Below are positions 1 to 10,900 of a DNA stretch of 64,000 bases, one piece after another. The notes beneath the pieces were generated by a model that did no database searches, had not been told where the DNA came from, and worked only from the letters and a program-made list of their open reading frames with translations. The DNA comes from Verticillium longisporum (lineage: Eukaryota > Ascomycota > Sordariomycetes > Glomerellales > Plectosphaerellaceae). Position 1 is the stretch's first letter. The number at the start of each line of letters is the position of its first letter. Both the position numbers and the translations under genes were made by a program. Location: contig JAETXT010000005.1 of assembly GCA_019188255.1 (NCBI GenBank), positions 3,534,001 through 3,598,000 of the forward strand, in the 5' to 3' direction.

Positions 1-1908
1 TCATCGGCGTTGGACAGGCGGCGGTAGGCTGGGCCGCCAGCATCTGTGGCGCCGCTGAGCTTGTTGACCTCGACGCCGAGAAAGGTGACGGGCGCCCACA
101 TGGCAATGGTCCAAGGGAGTCCGCAGATGACGACGAGGAAAGTGGCAAATCGGAAACTGGCGGCGAAGGGAGCCATGAACATGGCGCTCGCAAACATGAG
201 GTGGCCGGCCATCCAGACGGTCATGAGGTCGGGTTTGCGCTTGCTGAACTTTTCTGCGAGGGTCGTCAGCCCTTGGGGCGGGCGGGCCGTGTACTTCTCG
301 TCGTCTGGTGACTTTGTGACCATTGGCAGGAGCCAGGCGCCGATAAGGGTGACGGTGGAGTAGATGACGAGGGCGGTGCTGCCGATGCGACCGACATCGC
401 CGAGCATGTCTTTGGAGTTCTTTGCCTCCTCGGGCGCATCGTAGCGGAAATACGTCTCGCCGACCCAGGTCGCGCTGTAGAAGAGGAAGGGAAACCAGCC
501 AATCCACGCCCAGAACTGTGCCCAGCAGATGGCCTGGATACGTGGGGGCAGGTTGAGCAGCGTGGACCAGATCTGGCTGAAGACCTTGAAACGGCCGACA
601 GGCTTGCGAGAGTCTGGTCTGGTTGAGATGAGCACCCTCTCGGTAACGGCCCAGCAGGTAACGGCCGAGGAGAAGAGTATGAAGACGGTGGCGATCAGGG
701 TCAGTTGCTTAAACTGCGTGTCTCCAAGCGTCGTCCCTAATATGCCTACGAGGTCGATAGCGCCCGCTCCATATCCCATCATATGGCCCATGGCGGACAT
801 TCTGCTGGCTGCGCCGATTTAGCTACGAGGCCAGGGGCTGTACTTGGCTTTTGGGGGGGGGGATCACTTACACCATGCCGCACCGGCTTGTTGCTTCTCG
901 ATGGGTAGAGTGTCGACGATCAGGCTCCTGGCGCAGGACATGACTAGGGAACTGGTCAGTTCATGCTGTCCTCGGGATGCAATGGGGTTAACCTACCCGC
1001 ATTGATAGCAAAGTCGACGGCATAGATTGCCAGGACCGCAAGCGTTATCGTGAAGCCGCGGGCAGACTTCTCGTCAGCAACGAAAAAGCCCACAATTTCC
1101 TGCGTGAAGCCCAGAACGATCATGCTCAGGGCGGCAATAATCGAGCCCATGACGATGAAAGGACGCCGGCGACCCCATTTTGAGGTGGACTGATCAGCAA
1201 TGACGCCAACAATAGGCTGAACAATGAGTCCCGACAGAGGCCCAGCAATCCACACAAGCGATGTATTACTCTTGGTGAGGCCGAGATTCAGGAGATATGG
1301 TGTGCAATCTGGATTCGCAAGGTCAACATATGATCTGCCGAGGAGGGGCGCCAGGTTCGCGCGATGTTTGCTACTCACAGGTCATCTCCACTCCCCATGT
1401 GAAGCTGTGGATGACGGTCAATGCTAGCTGTCGCCACGACACGCGACCTGGGTTCCACCTACGTGATGCCGATGGCGTTGAAGGTCAGGAGAACCATGCG
1501 CATCGCCTCGGAGTTCCCCTTGATATGGGGCTGCCCCGCCCATGTCGACATTTCTGTGAATCCCTCCTCGCGTATCGATCGATTGATTGTCGGCTCCCCG
1601 TCGATGACCTCGCCAGCGTGCCGGTCAATGTCGCGGTCGCGGTCGAGGCTGGATGGGCGGCGCGTGGGTCCCACGTATCCACCAGGATTGCTAGTCGCAG
1701 ATGATGGGTGCCAGTCGTCATCAAAGTCCGGGTTCGAATCGGTGTCGGGTTGGCCGTTGCTCGACTGCGACGGGGTGAGGATGGGCGTCGAACGTCCTGC
1801 CGAGTCGACGGAGAGGTAATGAGCGTCACTGGAATCTGCGTCTCGGGCGCCTGTAGGAATCAGAGTTGAGTTCGAGGTCGAGGCTGGCGTCAGAAACGCA
1901 GCAGCCAT
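1..1908 (-). CDS. Sucrose/H+ symporter, GPH family (SUT1-like), 3' end cut by window
   Basis: Plasma-membrane sugar/proton symporter of the plant-SUT-like GPH branch of the major facilitator superfamily; sucrose or alpha-glucoside uptake is inferred from the family. Proposed exons on the minus strand: 1908-1463, 1404-1379, 1308-997, 943-872, 808 to beyond base 1. All junctions have GT donors and AG acceptors and keep frame across about 554 visible codons. After an acidic, Ser/Pro-rich N-terminus of about 120 residues come STWAGQPHIKGNSEAMRM, then FTWGVEMTYCTPYLLNLGL, the loop GVIADQSTSKWGRRRPF (the GPH signature between TM2 and TM3), and LIVDTLPIEKQQAGAAW. Later segments include WAQFWAWIGWFPFLFYSATW and LPWTIAMWAPVTFLGVE. 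Exon 2 is a 26-nt microexon. The start at 1908 was preferred because the upstream in-frame Met at 2013 has no family-like sequence. The last membrane segment and stop lie outside the window. Confidence 0.88.
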
Positions 1909-2198
1909 GGCGGGAGGGTGGAGCTCCCGCAGCTGCCAGTTCAGGTGTCCGTGCCGTAATTCTTTCAGGAGCGCTTCAAATCTAACAAAGCACCCATGAC
2001 GCAGCCGAGTCAACCAATCTCCCTGTCTTTTTCGTGTTCGACAATTGCGTTACAAACCAGTTGCAGGTGAAAGCTGATGTGGGTTCGAAAGAACAAGGGT
2101 CGAGGAAGCGAAAACGTTATTGGACGCTGAAGTGTATTGCTGTTGTACGGGATACTAAAGGGGGAGAGATTGGGGTCCGCCATTGTCTTTGATGGTCT

Positions 2199-2240
2199 TA
2201 GGTAGGTAGGTAGGTACCTAGGTAGGTTAAGGTAGGTAGG
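2199..2240. repeat. GGTA/TACC repeat with central GGTACCTAGGT palindrome
   Basis: Runs of TAGG and GGTA flank a palindromic core (GTACCTAGGTAG). It is one of about ten such clusters in spacers of this window and lies about 290 bases upstream of the proposed transporter start. Confidence 0.8.
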
Positions 2241-2733
2241 GCGACGCACTAAGGTTCGGCATGCACGGTAGATGCTAACAGAGTTGGGGAGGCTCAGATG
2301 AAGGGGGCCTTGTGTTGACGCGCTTCAACATGACCCCCTATTGTCTTCGGGAGGGGGATTCAAAGACATGCAAAGTGGCGTGTGCAACAGTACCGACATA
2401 GGATGTCATGGAAGATGCTGTGGCCCGGGGGAAGAAGGGGGGCGAGTTTGTCCTTCTGGGCCTTCAGAGGTAGGTACTTTCAGCAGGCACCTCAGTGCTG
2501 GACATTGAGGAGCTCCAGTGAGCGGCATGTTGTCAGGCACCAAGGCGCTTACAGGCCTAGGAAACTGCCGGCCGTCACCGATTCGGAGTGCCCCGCGGCG
2601 GTCCACTATGTCCACCTCACATGGAGGACGAAGAGAACAATTGCCCCGCCATCGATCAATCAAGCTCCGACATAGGCCAACGTGTTTCGGTCTTTTGAGG
2701 GGGGCACTACCACAGATTCTTCCTCAACGAGAT

Positions 2734-2740
2734 TGAGTCA
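2734..2740. promoter_or_regulatory. Putative CPC1/GCN4 binding site TGAGTCA
   Basis: An exact match to the TGASTCA consensus bound by Gcn4/CPC1, 424 bases upstream of the HIS1 start. Histidine genes are classic targets of general amino-acid control, so the position makes sense. A second TGAGTCA sits inside HIS1 intron 2 at 3324-3330. The site is seen; binding is inferred. Confidence 0.5.
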
Positions 2741-2787
2741 CCAGAACGACGAGGCCGGCCAGGAACAGTCACGGTCATAATCGCAAT

Positions 2788-2828
2788 CACAGTCGCAGTC
2801 GACACAGTCGCAGTCGACACAGTCACAG
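2788..2828. repeat. 15-bp tandem repeat (CACAGTCGCAGTCGA), about 2.7 copies
   Basis: Two perfect 15-bp units (2788-2802, 2803-2817) and a partial third, in the HIS1 upstream region. Confidence 0.85.
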
Positions 2829-3163
2829 CCCCCCCCTCCTTCGACAACATCTCGACTCTCTACAAAAACAGCTGACCGCCTGCATCTTCTCCTCCCCCAC
2901 CCTTTCGACTAGCGCATCGCCTTTGTCCTATAGTGCAACTCGCGCAGACCCCTCCAGTCCGACACCGACTAGCCTTCGAACTGCAGCCACGGGTCGCATC
3001 CATTGGCCTCACCCCACCGTGTCGTGCTCTGTGCCTCGTACCCTCGACTCCATTTCGACCCTCGAAAGCCAGTCCTGCGAGATTAATACAACACACCTAC
3101 ATATAGGCAATTGCGCAACCACTTGTCCCCGGTGACACCCAGAAGGACATACCATAGCCCCCC

Positions 3164-4394
3164 ATGGATCTCGTCAACTCGTTGGTCGCACCCGCCCTCC
3201 CCTCCCCCCTCTCTCTTCTCGTCGTCCACGCCGTGGAAGCCATGCCATTATGAAGAAGGGACCAGAAAAGCTGATGGTGAAGGAAAGCCTAGAAGGCCGC
3301 CTCCTGTTCGCGGTGCCCAAGAGTGAGTCAAACGACCTTGCTTGCCCAGCCGTCCCCGATCTACAGCTGACCACACGCATCCAGAGGGTCGCCTGAACGC
3401 CGCCGCCCTCAACCTGCTTGAGGGTGCCGACGTGCAGTTCCGCCGCGAGAACCGCCTCGATATTGCCCTCGTCAAGAACCTGCCCATCGCGCTCATCTTC
3501 CTGCCCGCCGCCGACATCCCCACCTTTGTCGGCGAGGGCCAGTGCGATCTCGGCATCACGGGCTGGGACCAGGTCAGGGAGCACGACGCCAATGTGCGGT
3601 CCTACAACCGCTCGCGCCGCGCCTCCATCGGCGCCGGCGACAACGCCGAGGACCCCCTCAAGACGGCGGGCTGCGACCTCGTCATGGAGCTCGGCTTCGG
3701 CGCCTGCAAGCTCCAGGTCCAGGTGCCGGAGAAGGGCGGCTACGCGACGACGGGGACCTCATCGGCAAGACGATCGGCACGAGCTTCTCGGGCCTCGCCG
3801 CCGACCACTTTGCCCGCCTCGAGCTCGGCCTCGAGGGCCAGCCGAACGGCGAGGACTTTGCGACGCCCAAGAAGATGAGGACCAAGATCATTGAGCTCAG
3901 CGGCAGCGTCGAGGCTGCGTGCGCGCTGGGCGTGGCTGACGGCATTGTGGATCTCGTCGGTGGGTTTCTTCTTCTTCTTCTTCTTCTTCTTCTTCTTCTC
4001 CTTCTCCTTCTCCTTCTCCTTCTCCTTCTCCTTCTCCTTCTCCTTCTCCTTCTCCTAGGCCATTGACACGGTGGTCGACTCGCAGGCGGTGCTCATCAAG
4101 TCGCGCAAGCCGTCGAACCAGGCAACCATTGACCTCATCACGGCGCGCATCCAGGGCGTCATCACGGCGCAGCGCTACGTGCTCTGCCAGTACAACATTG
4201 AGAGGGCGCGCCTCACCGAGGCCAAGAGCATCACGCCGGGCAAGCGCGCGCCGACCGTCACGACGCTCGACACGGAGGGCTGGGTCGCCGTCAGCTGCAT
4301 GGTCGTCAAGAAGGAAATTGCCGTCGTCATGGACAAGCTGACGGCGGCCGGTGCGCAGGATATTCTGGTGCTCGACATTCACAACTCGCGGTAA
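3164..4394 (+). CDS. HIS1: ATP phosphoribosyltransferase (HIS1/HisG), interrupted
   Basis: First enzyme of histidine biosynthesis: ATP + PRPP gives phosphoribosyl-ATP. Proposed exons are 3164-3180, 3288-3322, 3385-3959 and 4059-4394. Splicing gives MDLVNSLEGRLLFAVPKKGR, which matches the short-form fungal N-terminus; an alternative is an unspliced start at 3250. Clear family sequence follows: RRENRLDIALVKNLPIALIF, LPAADIPTFVGEGQCDLGIT, GFGACKLQVQVP, IELSGSVEAACALG, then after the last intron AIDTVVDSQAVLIKSRKP and EGWVAVSCMVVKKEIAVVMD. Two defects are visible. The frame slips by one base at the G4 run 3752-3755, just before DLIGKTIGTSFSG. In addition, the conserved segment between GIVDLV and AIDTVVD, which in HisG forms the PRPP phosphate loop, is absent; the sequence there is CTT/CTCCTT repeat (3966-4055). 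Either this copy is dead or, more likely for an essential single-copy gene, the sequence is faulty here. Confidence 0.85.
3966..4055. repeat. (CTT)n/(CTCCTT)n microsatellite inside HIS1
   Basis: About 31 bases of CTT followed by about 57 bases of CTCCTT-type units, filling nearly all of the last HIS1 intron as drawn. The expected PRPP-loop coding segment is missing from exactly this place. Confidence 0.95.
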
Positions 4395-4436
4395 CGCCGT
4401 GGGCTATGAGGGCAGTTTCTTGGAAACATGAAATCA

Positions 4437-4532
4437 AAAAGAGGCCTGCATGCTGCAATGAAAAGAGGCCTGCGTGCTGCAATGAAAAGAGGCCTGCGTG
4501 CTGCAATGAAAAGAGGCCTGCGTGCTGCAATG
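4437..4532. repeat. 24-bp tandem repeat, 4 copies
   Basis: Four head-to-tail units of AAAAGAGGCCTGCGTGCTGC plus AATG; the first copy differs by one base (CATG for CGTG). It begins 43 bases after the HIS1 stop, so it probably lies in the 3' UTR. Each unit contains the palindrome AGGCCT. Confidence 0.95.
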
Positions 4533-5292
4533 AAAGGGGGGGATACCGTGCTTAGGCCCACACAATGTGGTGATGGTGCCACATGGGTAAGCCCAAGGGG
4601 GAAAGGACATCAAAAAGACAGATATCAAATGCGAGATTGTCGCGACGCGGACACGGTAGGGCTGAAGTGACATGGTGCATCGGCAGGATGGAACTGCTAG
4701 GTTGATTCGATGGACCCGGCCGTCGTACCTCGGTGGCTCAGCAGCATCGCCCTCGAATTGCAGTGACCTTGGGCGAAAACGAGCGACGATTCATCGAGGT
4801 GCCTGGCAACCCGAAGCACCGCCACTGGTGACAGCCCGCCCTGCGCCTCTTCCAAAACCCCACGTTGCAGGCTCGAGGATACAACTGCGAGTGCGAGAGC
4901 GAACAGGCGAACCAGGAAGGAAAAAGTCCTACAATGGATCTTCCACCTACGAATGCCAGGAACAATCTGGTTAGCCGTGTGGAACTGGTGCTCCGTCATT
5001 GCTCCCGATTGTCGCTCCAGGGCTTCTCCCTCCTCCGTTAGGTACACCCTGCGGATCCGCCAATCGAGAGACGAGGCGCGGGACGGCCGCCAGGATGTGC
5101 CAGTGCGCCTGGGCCCCGAGGCCCCCGAAACCGAGGGTCCCGATGCGGGCTGGTCGCTGATGCAATCGAATGAAGTGCGAGGAAGGCATAGCTTGTCCTG
5201 AAGAATGACCGATATATCTCTTCAGTCACAATACATCTTTCGCCGCACTGGACTCTCGACTCCCGTCGCTGGACTCATATCACATTCAATCG

Positions 5293-5342
5293 CACCTCTG
5301 CCGCCTCCAGCCCTCAACACCTCTGCCGCCTCCAGCCCTCAA
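5293..5342. repeat. 25-bp tandem duplication
   Basis: Two perfect copies of a pyrimidine-rich 25-mer (5293-5317 and 5318-5342), about 150 bases upstream of the next start codon. Confidence 0.9.
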
Positions 5343-5494
5343 CACCACCTGCCAGCCATCTCCGTCCCTTACGGTACCTGCCAGCCCAGGTACAGGACGG
5401 CCCCCACCGCTGACCTCATCCTCTCACCCCCGCCAAAGCTTCCCACGAGCTTCCAGCTTCCAGCTCAGCTTCCTGCTTCCAGCGCCCAGCCGCC

Positions 5495-6076
5495 ATGTCG
5501 CCATCCGTCACGGCGACGAAAGTCACCACGACGCGGGGCAGCAGCGATGCGGCCGCCGTCGACAAGATGACCCTCTACAAGGTGCGTTACCATCAGCGAG
5601 CGGCGAGAAGCCTCGATGAAGTCAAATTCATCCGGAGCGCACTCAGCATGTGCGCGCGCGCCAACAATACTCGAGCCAACGAATGTGTACACTGACAAGG
5701 CGCCCAGCTGATCATGACGCCCATCATCTTCGTCTCCTTCCTCGTCTCCCTCGCCTGGGTCGATCTGCGCTACACCATCATGCGGTACCGCGGCCGTCGG
5801 AGCGACAGCAGACTGCCCGCGTGGCTGCATCACCTGGTCTACCGGCCCGCTCACGATGATGAAGGGAGGAGGCCCGCGAGCGCAGCAGGAGGTGGTGGTG
5901 GCCAGACGACGGGCGGGTACTACCGCACGACGCAGAAGAAGCTGGCGAAGATGGAAATGGCCGATGCCTTTGAGATCCGGACGCACGTCGCCGCCGTCCT
6001 GGCTGCCTTGGTCGCCGTCGCCGCGTGGACGAGCGTGTCGATTCTGCGCTGGGTCTGGACGTCTGTGGCTGTCTGA
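5495..6076 (+). CDS. Small two-TM protein of unknown function
   Basis: Two exons, 5495-5581 and 5708-6076, joined by a 126-nt intron (donor GTGCGT, branch ACTGACA near 5692, acceptor CCCAG), give 151 residues. Exon 1 encodes a Ser/Thr-rich N-terminus ending in DKMTLYK. Exon 2 encodes a first hydrophobic segment (MTPIIFVSFLVSLAWVDLRY), a basic then Gly-rich loop, the stretch TTQKKLAKMEMADAFEIRTH, and a second hydrophobic segment (VAAVLAALVAVAAWTSVSIL) close to the C-terminus. Coding status rests on the clean splice, the two membrane segments and the GC-rich codon use. I do not recognise the family and assign no function. The start lies in GCCGCCATGT, a good fungal context. Confidence 0.7.
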
Positions 6077-7083
6077 GAGACGAGAGGCAACACGGGAAAA
6101 GCAGACATGGAATATGCCTCTATGAAGCGATGACCCCCCCTCCCCGATATATGGACAAATATGGACAGGCGACGCCTCGCATCAGGTCAACCTTGGGAGG
6201 AGCAGGCGTATCTGCACTTCCGCCTCACGCACGTGCTCACGCTTTTGAATCGCCTCTCTCGCCAAACGTAGGCGTGTCTTGCTGACGATGCAAGCTGGAC
6301 CTACGTCCATTGCCAACATACTGTGTGAGAAGCATGGTACAGGCAGGTTGGTCGACAAGCCAGCGCGCGCCCGTCTTCTCCGGCCCCGTCTTCGTCTTGT
6401 GTCGTGGGCGACGACTGGGCGTCATGATGGCGATAGCGATGAGTCTCTGCTGAACATCGAGGGTATGGGCTCGGAGGGTCGGTTGCTGTAAGAAGCAAGA
6501 AGAGGAAAAAAGCGGGAGACGCACGTCGCCCAGCTTGTAAGCGGCAAGAGGAGAGGGATAGGGGCATGCCGTGATCGCAGGTTGCCTGAGCAGACGCAAT
6601 ACGAAGCCATGCAGAGGAACTTGGCTACCTTACCTTAAGGCCTCTAAACAGAGCCGAATGGGGGGGCAGCTATGCAGTCGGGGGCAGTTCGGGCAGAGCT
6701 ATCACGTGTTGTCGATAACTCCCAGTATCGGTTGACTTGGCTAGATGCGAAATGGAAAGGGCGCGATTTGACTTCGCCACCATGTAAGGTGATATACATT
6801 CATGAAGTATCCGGCTACCTGATTTGATCCCACTATACCAAGACGTTTCAACGAAGCTGGTTCTCGGTCTTGCGTTGACCTCACTTCGTCCCTCTACTTA
6901 CTCAATATCCTGTTCAAAAGTGCACACGCCTTCATTCTCGCAGCAGTATCACTGGCCAAAAGCGAAACGACAAATCCCCACTAGACATCACCACTCCCAC
7001 CCCTTTTCACATTCAAGCATCCACGATGCATGGCCTCATACCAAAAAGCACTTCGCTGCGCACCTGCAACTCTGTGACACGCC
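6077..7083. other. Intergenic
   Basis: Short ORFs only, none with family-like sequence. It separates the plus-strand two-TM gene from the minus-strand acetyltransferase, so it holds both 3' ends. Confidence 0.55.
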
Positions 7084-7962
7084 TCACAAGGGACCAAGCT
7101 CCGCGGCCTGCACAGCGGCACCGCCGTCCGCCCGCCAGACGAGCCTCATCTGCGGCAGGCTCACCTCCCAGACCACCTGCTCGTACACGCTCTCGACGAC
7201 GAACCCCGCCCCGCGGTACAGATGCACCGCCGCCTCGAGCGAGCCCATCGTGTGCAGCATCACCTCCTCCACGCCCGCCGCCCGGACGTGCGCCATGACG
7301 GCGTCGAGCATCTTCCTGCCGACGCCCAGCCCCCGCGCCGCGGGGTCTATGATGAAGCCCCGCAGCTGCGCGCGGCGGCGTGGCGCGGCCCCCGCGACGT
7401 CGGCGGCGCTCGCGTCGAGGAGCACCGTGCCGAGGATGTGGTCGTCCGGTCCCAGGGCCGACCAGACCTGCGACGTCGGGCTCGAGGCGAGGCGGACGAG
7501 GATGTCGCCAAAGTCGCGCGCGAGGGCCGTCTCGAAGGCGAGGCCCCACCCTGTGAGGGCGTGGTAGTAGGCCATGTGCATGTCGAGGCAGCGGGCGAGG
7601 AAGCCCGGTCTGTAGCCGGGGAGGACGCGGACGGCCGGCGGTGATGAGGCTGCGCGGTCTCCGGGGCCGGCGTGGTGATCCGAGGCGGCTTGCGTGGAGG
7701 CCGTACCCTGTGGCGTCAATTTTGGCGGGTCCGTTGGCGTGACGAGGTCCATCTGAACGAGTTCCTGGAGGGCCGGGTCGGAAATAACATCATCTTTGTC
7801 TAACGACGGGATGGAACATTGCTTGCCTATTTTCAAGAGCAATTGAAGGGCGGGAATGGATAGGCGGGTGTCGGTGAGGACATGTCGGATGGATTCCAAG
7901 TCCTGCGCAAGGTCTCGAGAGACATGAGAATCGACCTTCCCCGCCAGGTGATTTGTGACCAT
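7084..7962 (-). CDS. GNAT-family N-acetyltransferase
   Basis: Intronless, 292 residues. The C-terminal half carries a GNAT fold. After a beta strand at about 175-183 (HILGTVLLD), the acetyl-CoA motif A reads RGFIIDPAARGLGVGRKMLD (about 201-220), containing the R-G-L-G-V-G pyrophosphate loop. Then come the helix AVMAHVRAAG and motif B, with LYRGAGFVVESVYEQVVW (about 248-265). The N-terminal 115 residues look like a short helical region followed by a Pro/Ala-rich linker, recalling the helix-rich N-termini of MarR-GNAT proteins, but I see no clear winged helix. The substrate is unknown. ATG 7962 is the first Met of a frame with strong GC3 bias. The gene borders the long gene-poor tract on its 5' side. 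Confidence 0.83.
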   Translation of the reverse strand: MVTNHLAGKVDSHVSRDLAQDLESIRHVLTDTRLSIPALQLLLKIGKQCSIPSLDKDDVISDPALQELVQMDLVTPTDPPKLTPQGTASTQAASDHHAGPGDRAASSPPAVRVLPGYRPGFLARCLDMHMAYYHALTGWGLAFETALARDFGDILVRLASSPTSQVWSALGPDDHILGTVLLDASAADVAGAAPRRRAQLRGFIIDPAARGLGVGRKMLDAVMAHVRAAGVEEVMLHTMGSLEAAVHLYRGAGFVVESVYEQVVWEVSLPQMRLVWRADGGAAVQAAELGPL

Positions 7963-10900
7963 GATGATGATGCGCTGCTGTATGAAGCCTGGCTACGATG
8001 AGACTCGGTCGTGACGCGTTGCTATTACATGCTGTTTATAAGTCAGAACTGAAGCCCCTGACGCAGTGAGTCATGGGAAGGGCGCGCCCAGGCCGGCGGG
8101 TTGACATTCGAGTTGCCGTGTTGCGGAATCCTTCGGGCAGTGGAGTCCATAATTGCAAAGGAACACACGAACAACCACCTCATGAAGGCTCGAGGTTACT
8201 GGGGCCCAACTCCGCGGCTCACTTGCACGAGTTCCCTCCTGTTGTGTTGTTGATCCAGGAGTCTCGACACTAGCTTACGCCTTACTTTGTACCATGGTTA
8301 CTACCATAAGTGACGAGAGGGGAACGGAGCTCTGCCTCCTTTGAGTAAAGATGGGGGCGGGGGTGCAAGCCGTTGGAAACTAGAGGGGGTACAAATTCGA
8401 CGACACACCGACGACCAGTGTACGGCTTCAGAGAAGTGAACATCGAATGTGTGCGTACTTGTCGACTCCCATGCTGCCCTCTTGATTCAGGGTCGACCAA
8501 AATCGATGCTTTGGTGATTCTGATGCCGTTCGACCAGAGAAATGTTCTGCTGGCAGTGACACGCCGTACGGAGTCTTTTGTCCTCTCATAAAATTCAGCA
8601 CGCCAAACTCAAGAAAACAGCAAATGAGCCGTTCCCGGTCGTACTGCTTGATCTGTGTTACTAGGTCTGGCTCCAAGGCATCTTGCCACACATGCCGAGT
8701 GGCGTACCAAACACACTCCTCGGTCGATAATCTGGTCGAGACTAGATTGGCTGTCGACCTGATCATTGCACTGTCTGTGATGCACGACAATCACTGCAAC
8801 CTCATAGTATCTTGTGTCTCCTTGGCTAAATCTGTTTGTTCATACTCTGGGATGGCCGCTTGCGTTGCATGTAGAGGTCTGGTCCATGGTCACGAAGTTG
8901 CTTGTAGATGCCACGCTGGTATTCACGGCGAGAACGGTGCTTCAGGAGCCTGGCCTGCACTTGAAATGTACTGAGTACTGTTTAGAGGGCACCCGAACCA
9001 AGGTTCGTCTTGTTTCGAGAGTACTTTCAAATGCTGTCATACTTGAATGGACCACGTTCAATCACTAGCACAGCGCCATACGCAATCCAGAGCCATGATG
9101 GATGACAGGGTGATCGGTTGCGTAATGAGGGCATAGAGATTTTCCGTTCCTGACGCTCTAGGCCTTCAGAATAGTGACCCCGTCTGAGCCTGGCATTTGA
9201 TCGCAGGACCTTTGAAGGTTATGTTCCATATTGAGTTTGGAAAAAGATTTAGCGTCAGTAGCGCTGTGCGCAAGTCATTGTCGACCAGAACGGAGCATCA
9301 CAGATACGCCATCAACCAAATAGACTAGAATACAATCAAAATCAAATAAACTTCACAAACCAGTCTATCAATAACTCATCAATATGCTGACTTGAAGCAT
9401 CATTGACTGGCAGGTGGAGGCGTAGTGTGATACTCGACAATACCTCGACCTGCACCGAGACCGTGAGACCAGTTATGGTCACGTACCATAGCACATTCTT
9501 AGATCAGAATCTAGACTGCAGCACAAGCCAGTGGTATCCAAACCCATAGCCAAAGCGTGTAAGGTAGTTCGCGAGGCTCGATGCTTCCGTGTAGATTGTG
9601 GTGCAACTCCCAGCGAACGCGGCTGACAAAGGGGACGACCGCCCTTCGGCGTAGGGTGGACAAGACATGGTTGAGGTTTGCCGGAAGTTGACTCGTGTTT
9701 CTTCAACGCGAACGCCTGTTTGACCTGACGCCCGCAGAGACGACGGACGTACTGCCGCACGTATGCCTTAGCCTGTGGCTCTCACATCAACATCCCGGAT
9801 GCACACTTCTTCTCAGTCCGATGATTCCACCCTTGGAGATACAGAGGGCATGGACATGTTTCTTGGGCAGCAGAGGCTGAAATGAGATGTCAGGCAGCCC
9901 GATGCCACGAAGACGGGCATCATTCAACTTGTGAAATTCGCGTTGGGCTAGATAACGCCTGCTAGATAGTGCCTGCTGGAGATGGCTTGTGCAGGTGTGG
10001 AGGCGTCTTGGTGGAACGAGTTGACTTGCAAAGCGCAGATTCTCCGCAGTCCCCATGAAGCCAAGATGGCTGTGAGCTTTGCAGGCCACCTTCGAAAACC
10101 CGTCCGAAGTGAGACGCATATTGTGGCTTGAACATAACGTTGACGGGCGTGGAGAATAGGTTTGGAGTCCTATCAACAGAGATCCTTCGGTTTTCAGTTT
10201 GCTTCTTAGCATAGTGATGCACCCGCCGGGGTCGCTGCTGTAGTGCACAACACATTCGACGCTCATTGCATAGCACATTCTCACCTCGGCACTCGATCAT
10301 CTGCCATGACAGGGACCAGGTCCGCGCTGGCATGTACCACTGGCTTCAAGAACAACCAGTGCAGACCAGACCACCCTACCCCTCCGACGTGGGCACAGGT
10401 CCCTGCACTGGACAGCGTCTAGCGCACTGAAGGGACGTAACGCATTCGTGTTCCCCCACGCTATTTCGCCTGATGCAAATCTCCATTATCCCGCCTGGGT
10501 TTAGTCCAGGAGCCTATCTGGTCCGTCTGGATGCTCGGAGAGTGAGGCAACTTACCCACGCTTCGATTGGGAGAAGCTCGGAATGCTAACAGAGGGGGGA
10601 AAATGATCACACAGCCAGGGACTAGCGTGGGGAGATATTGGCAGATCCAAGGAGCTCAGTGGCTGGCCGCCCAACAGAGGAGGCACTGGTTTGGACAAGG
10701 CGGTCAAATGAGGGCATCTTTCGCCATAACTGCCTTGGGAGCAGCCAAGCGGTCCACCAGACAGAGGCTGATGGTCGTCAATATCCATTGATGTCAGTGC
10801 TCCAACAAGTCCCCGAGCCGACCAGCTGCACTGGAGCGAACGAAGATAACTATCGTCTTCTGTTGGGTAGATTGCTGTCTTGCACCCTGATATTCAGATC

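Larger units (their letters stand above)
1909..3163. other. Intergenic, SUT1-like / HIS1 divergent promoter region
   Basis: No coding sequence that I can support. It holds a GGTA-type repeat (2199-2240), a 15-bp tandem repeat (2788-2828) and a TGAGTCA site (2734-2740). The last 400 bases are CT-rich and probably carry the HIS1 core promoter and leader. Confidence 0.6.
4395..5494. other. Intergenic, HIS1 3' flank to small membrane-protein gene
   Basis: Contains the four-copy 24-bp satellite (4437-4532) and a two-copy 25-bp repeat (5293-5342). The last 200 bases are C-rich and read like a fungal leader. No supported gene. Confidence 0.55.

Noticed and set aside
8428..8790. A 120-codon minus-strand ORF in the gene-poor tract
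   Set aside because: Some stretches look protein-like (CVWYATRHVWQDALEPDL), but there is no GC3 bias, no recognisable domain and no plausible partner exon.
9787..10284. A 165-codon minus-strand ORF
   Set aside because: Composition looks random (high Cys, His, Ser) and there is no motif; length alone is not convincing in moderately GC-rich DNA.
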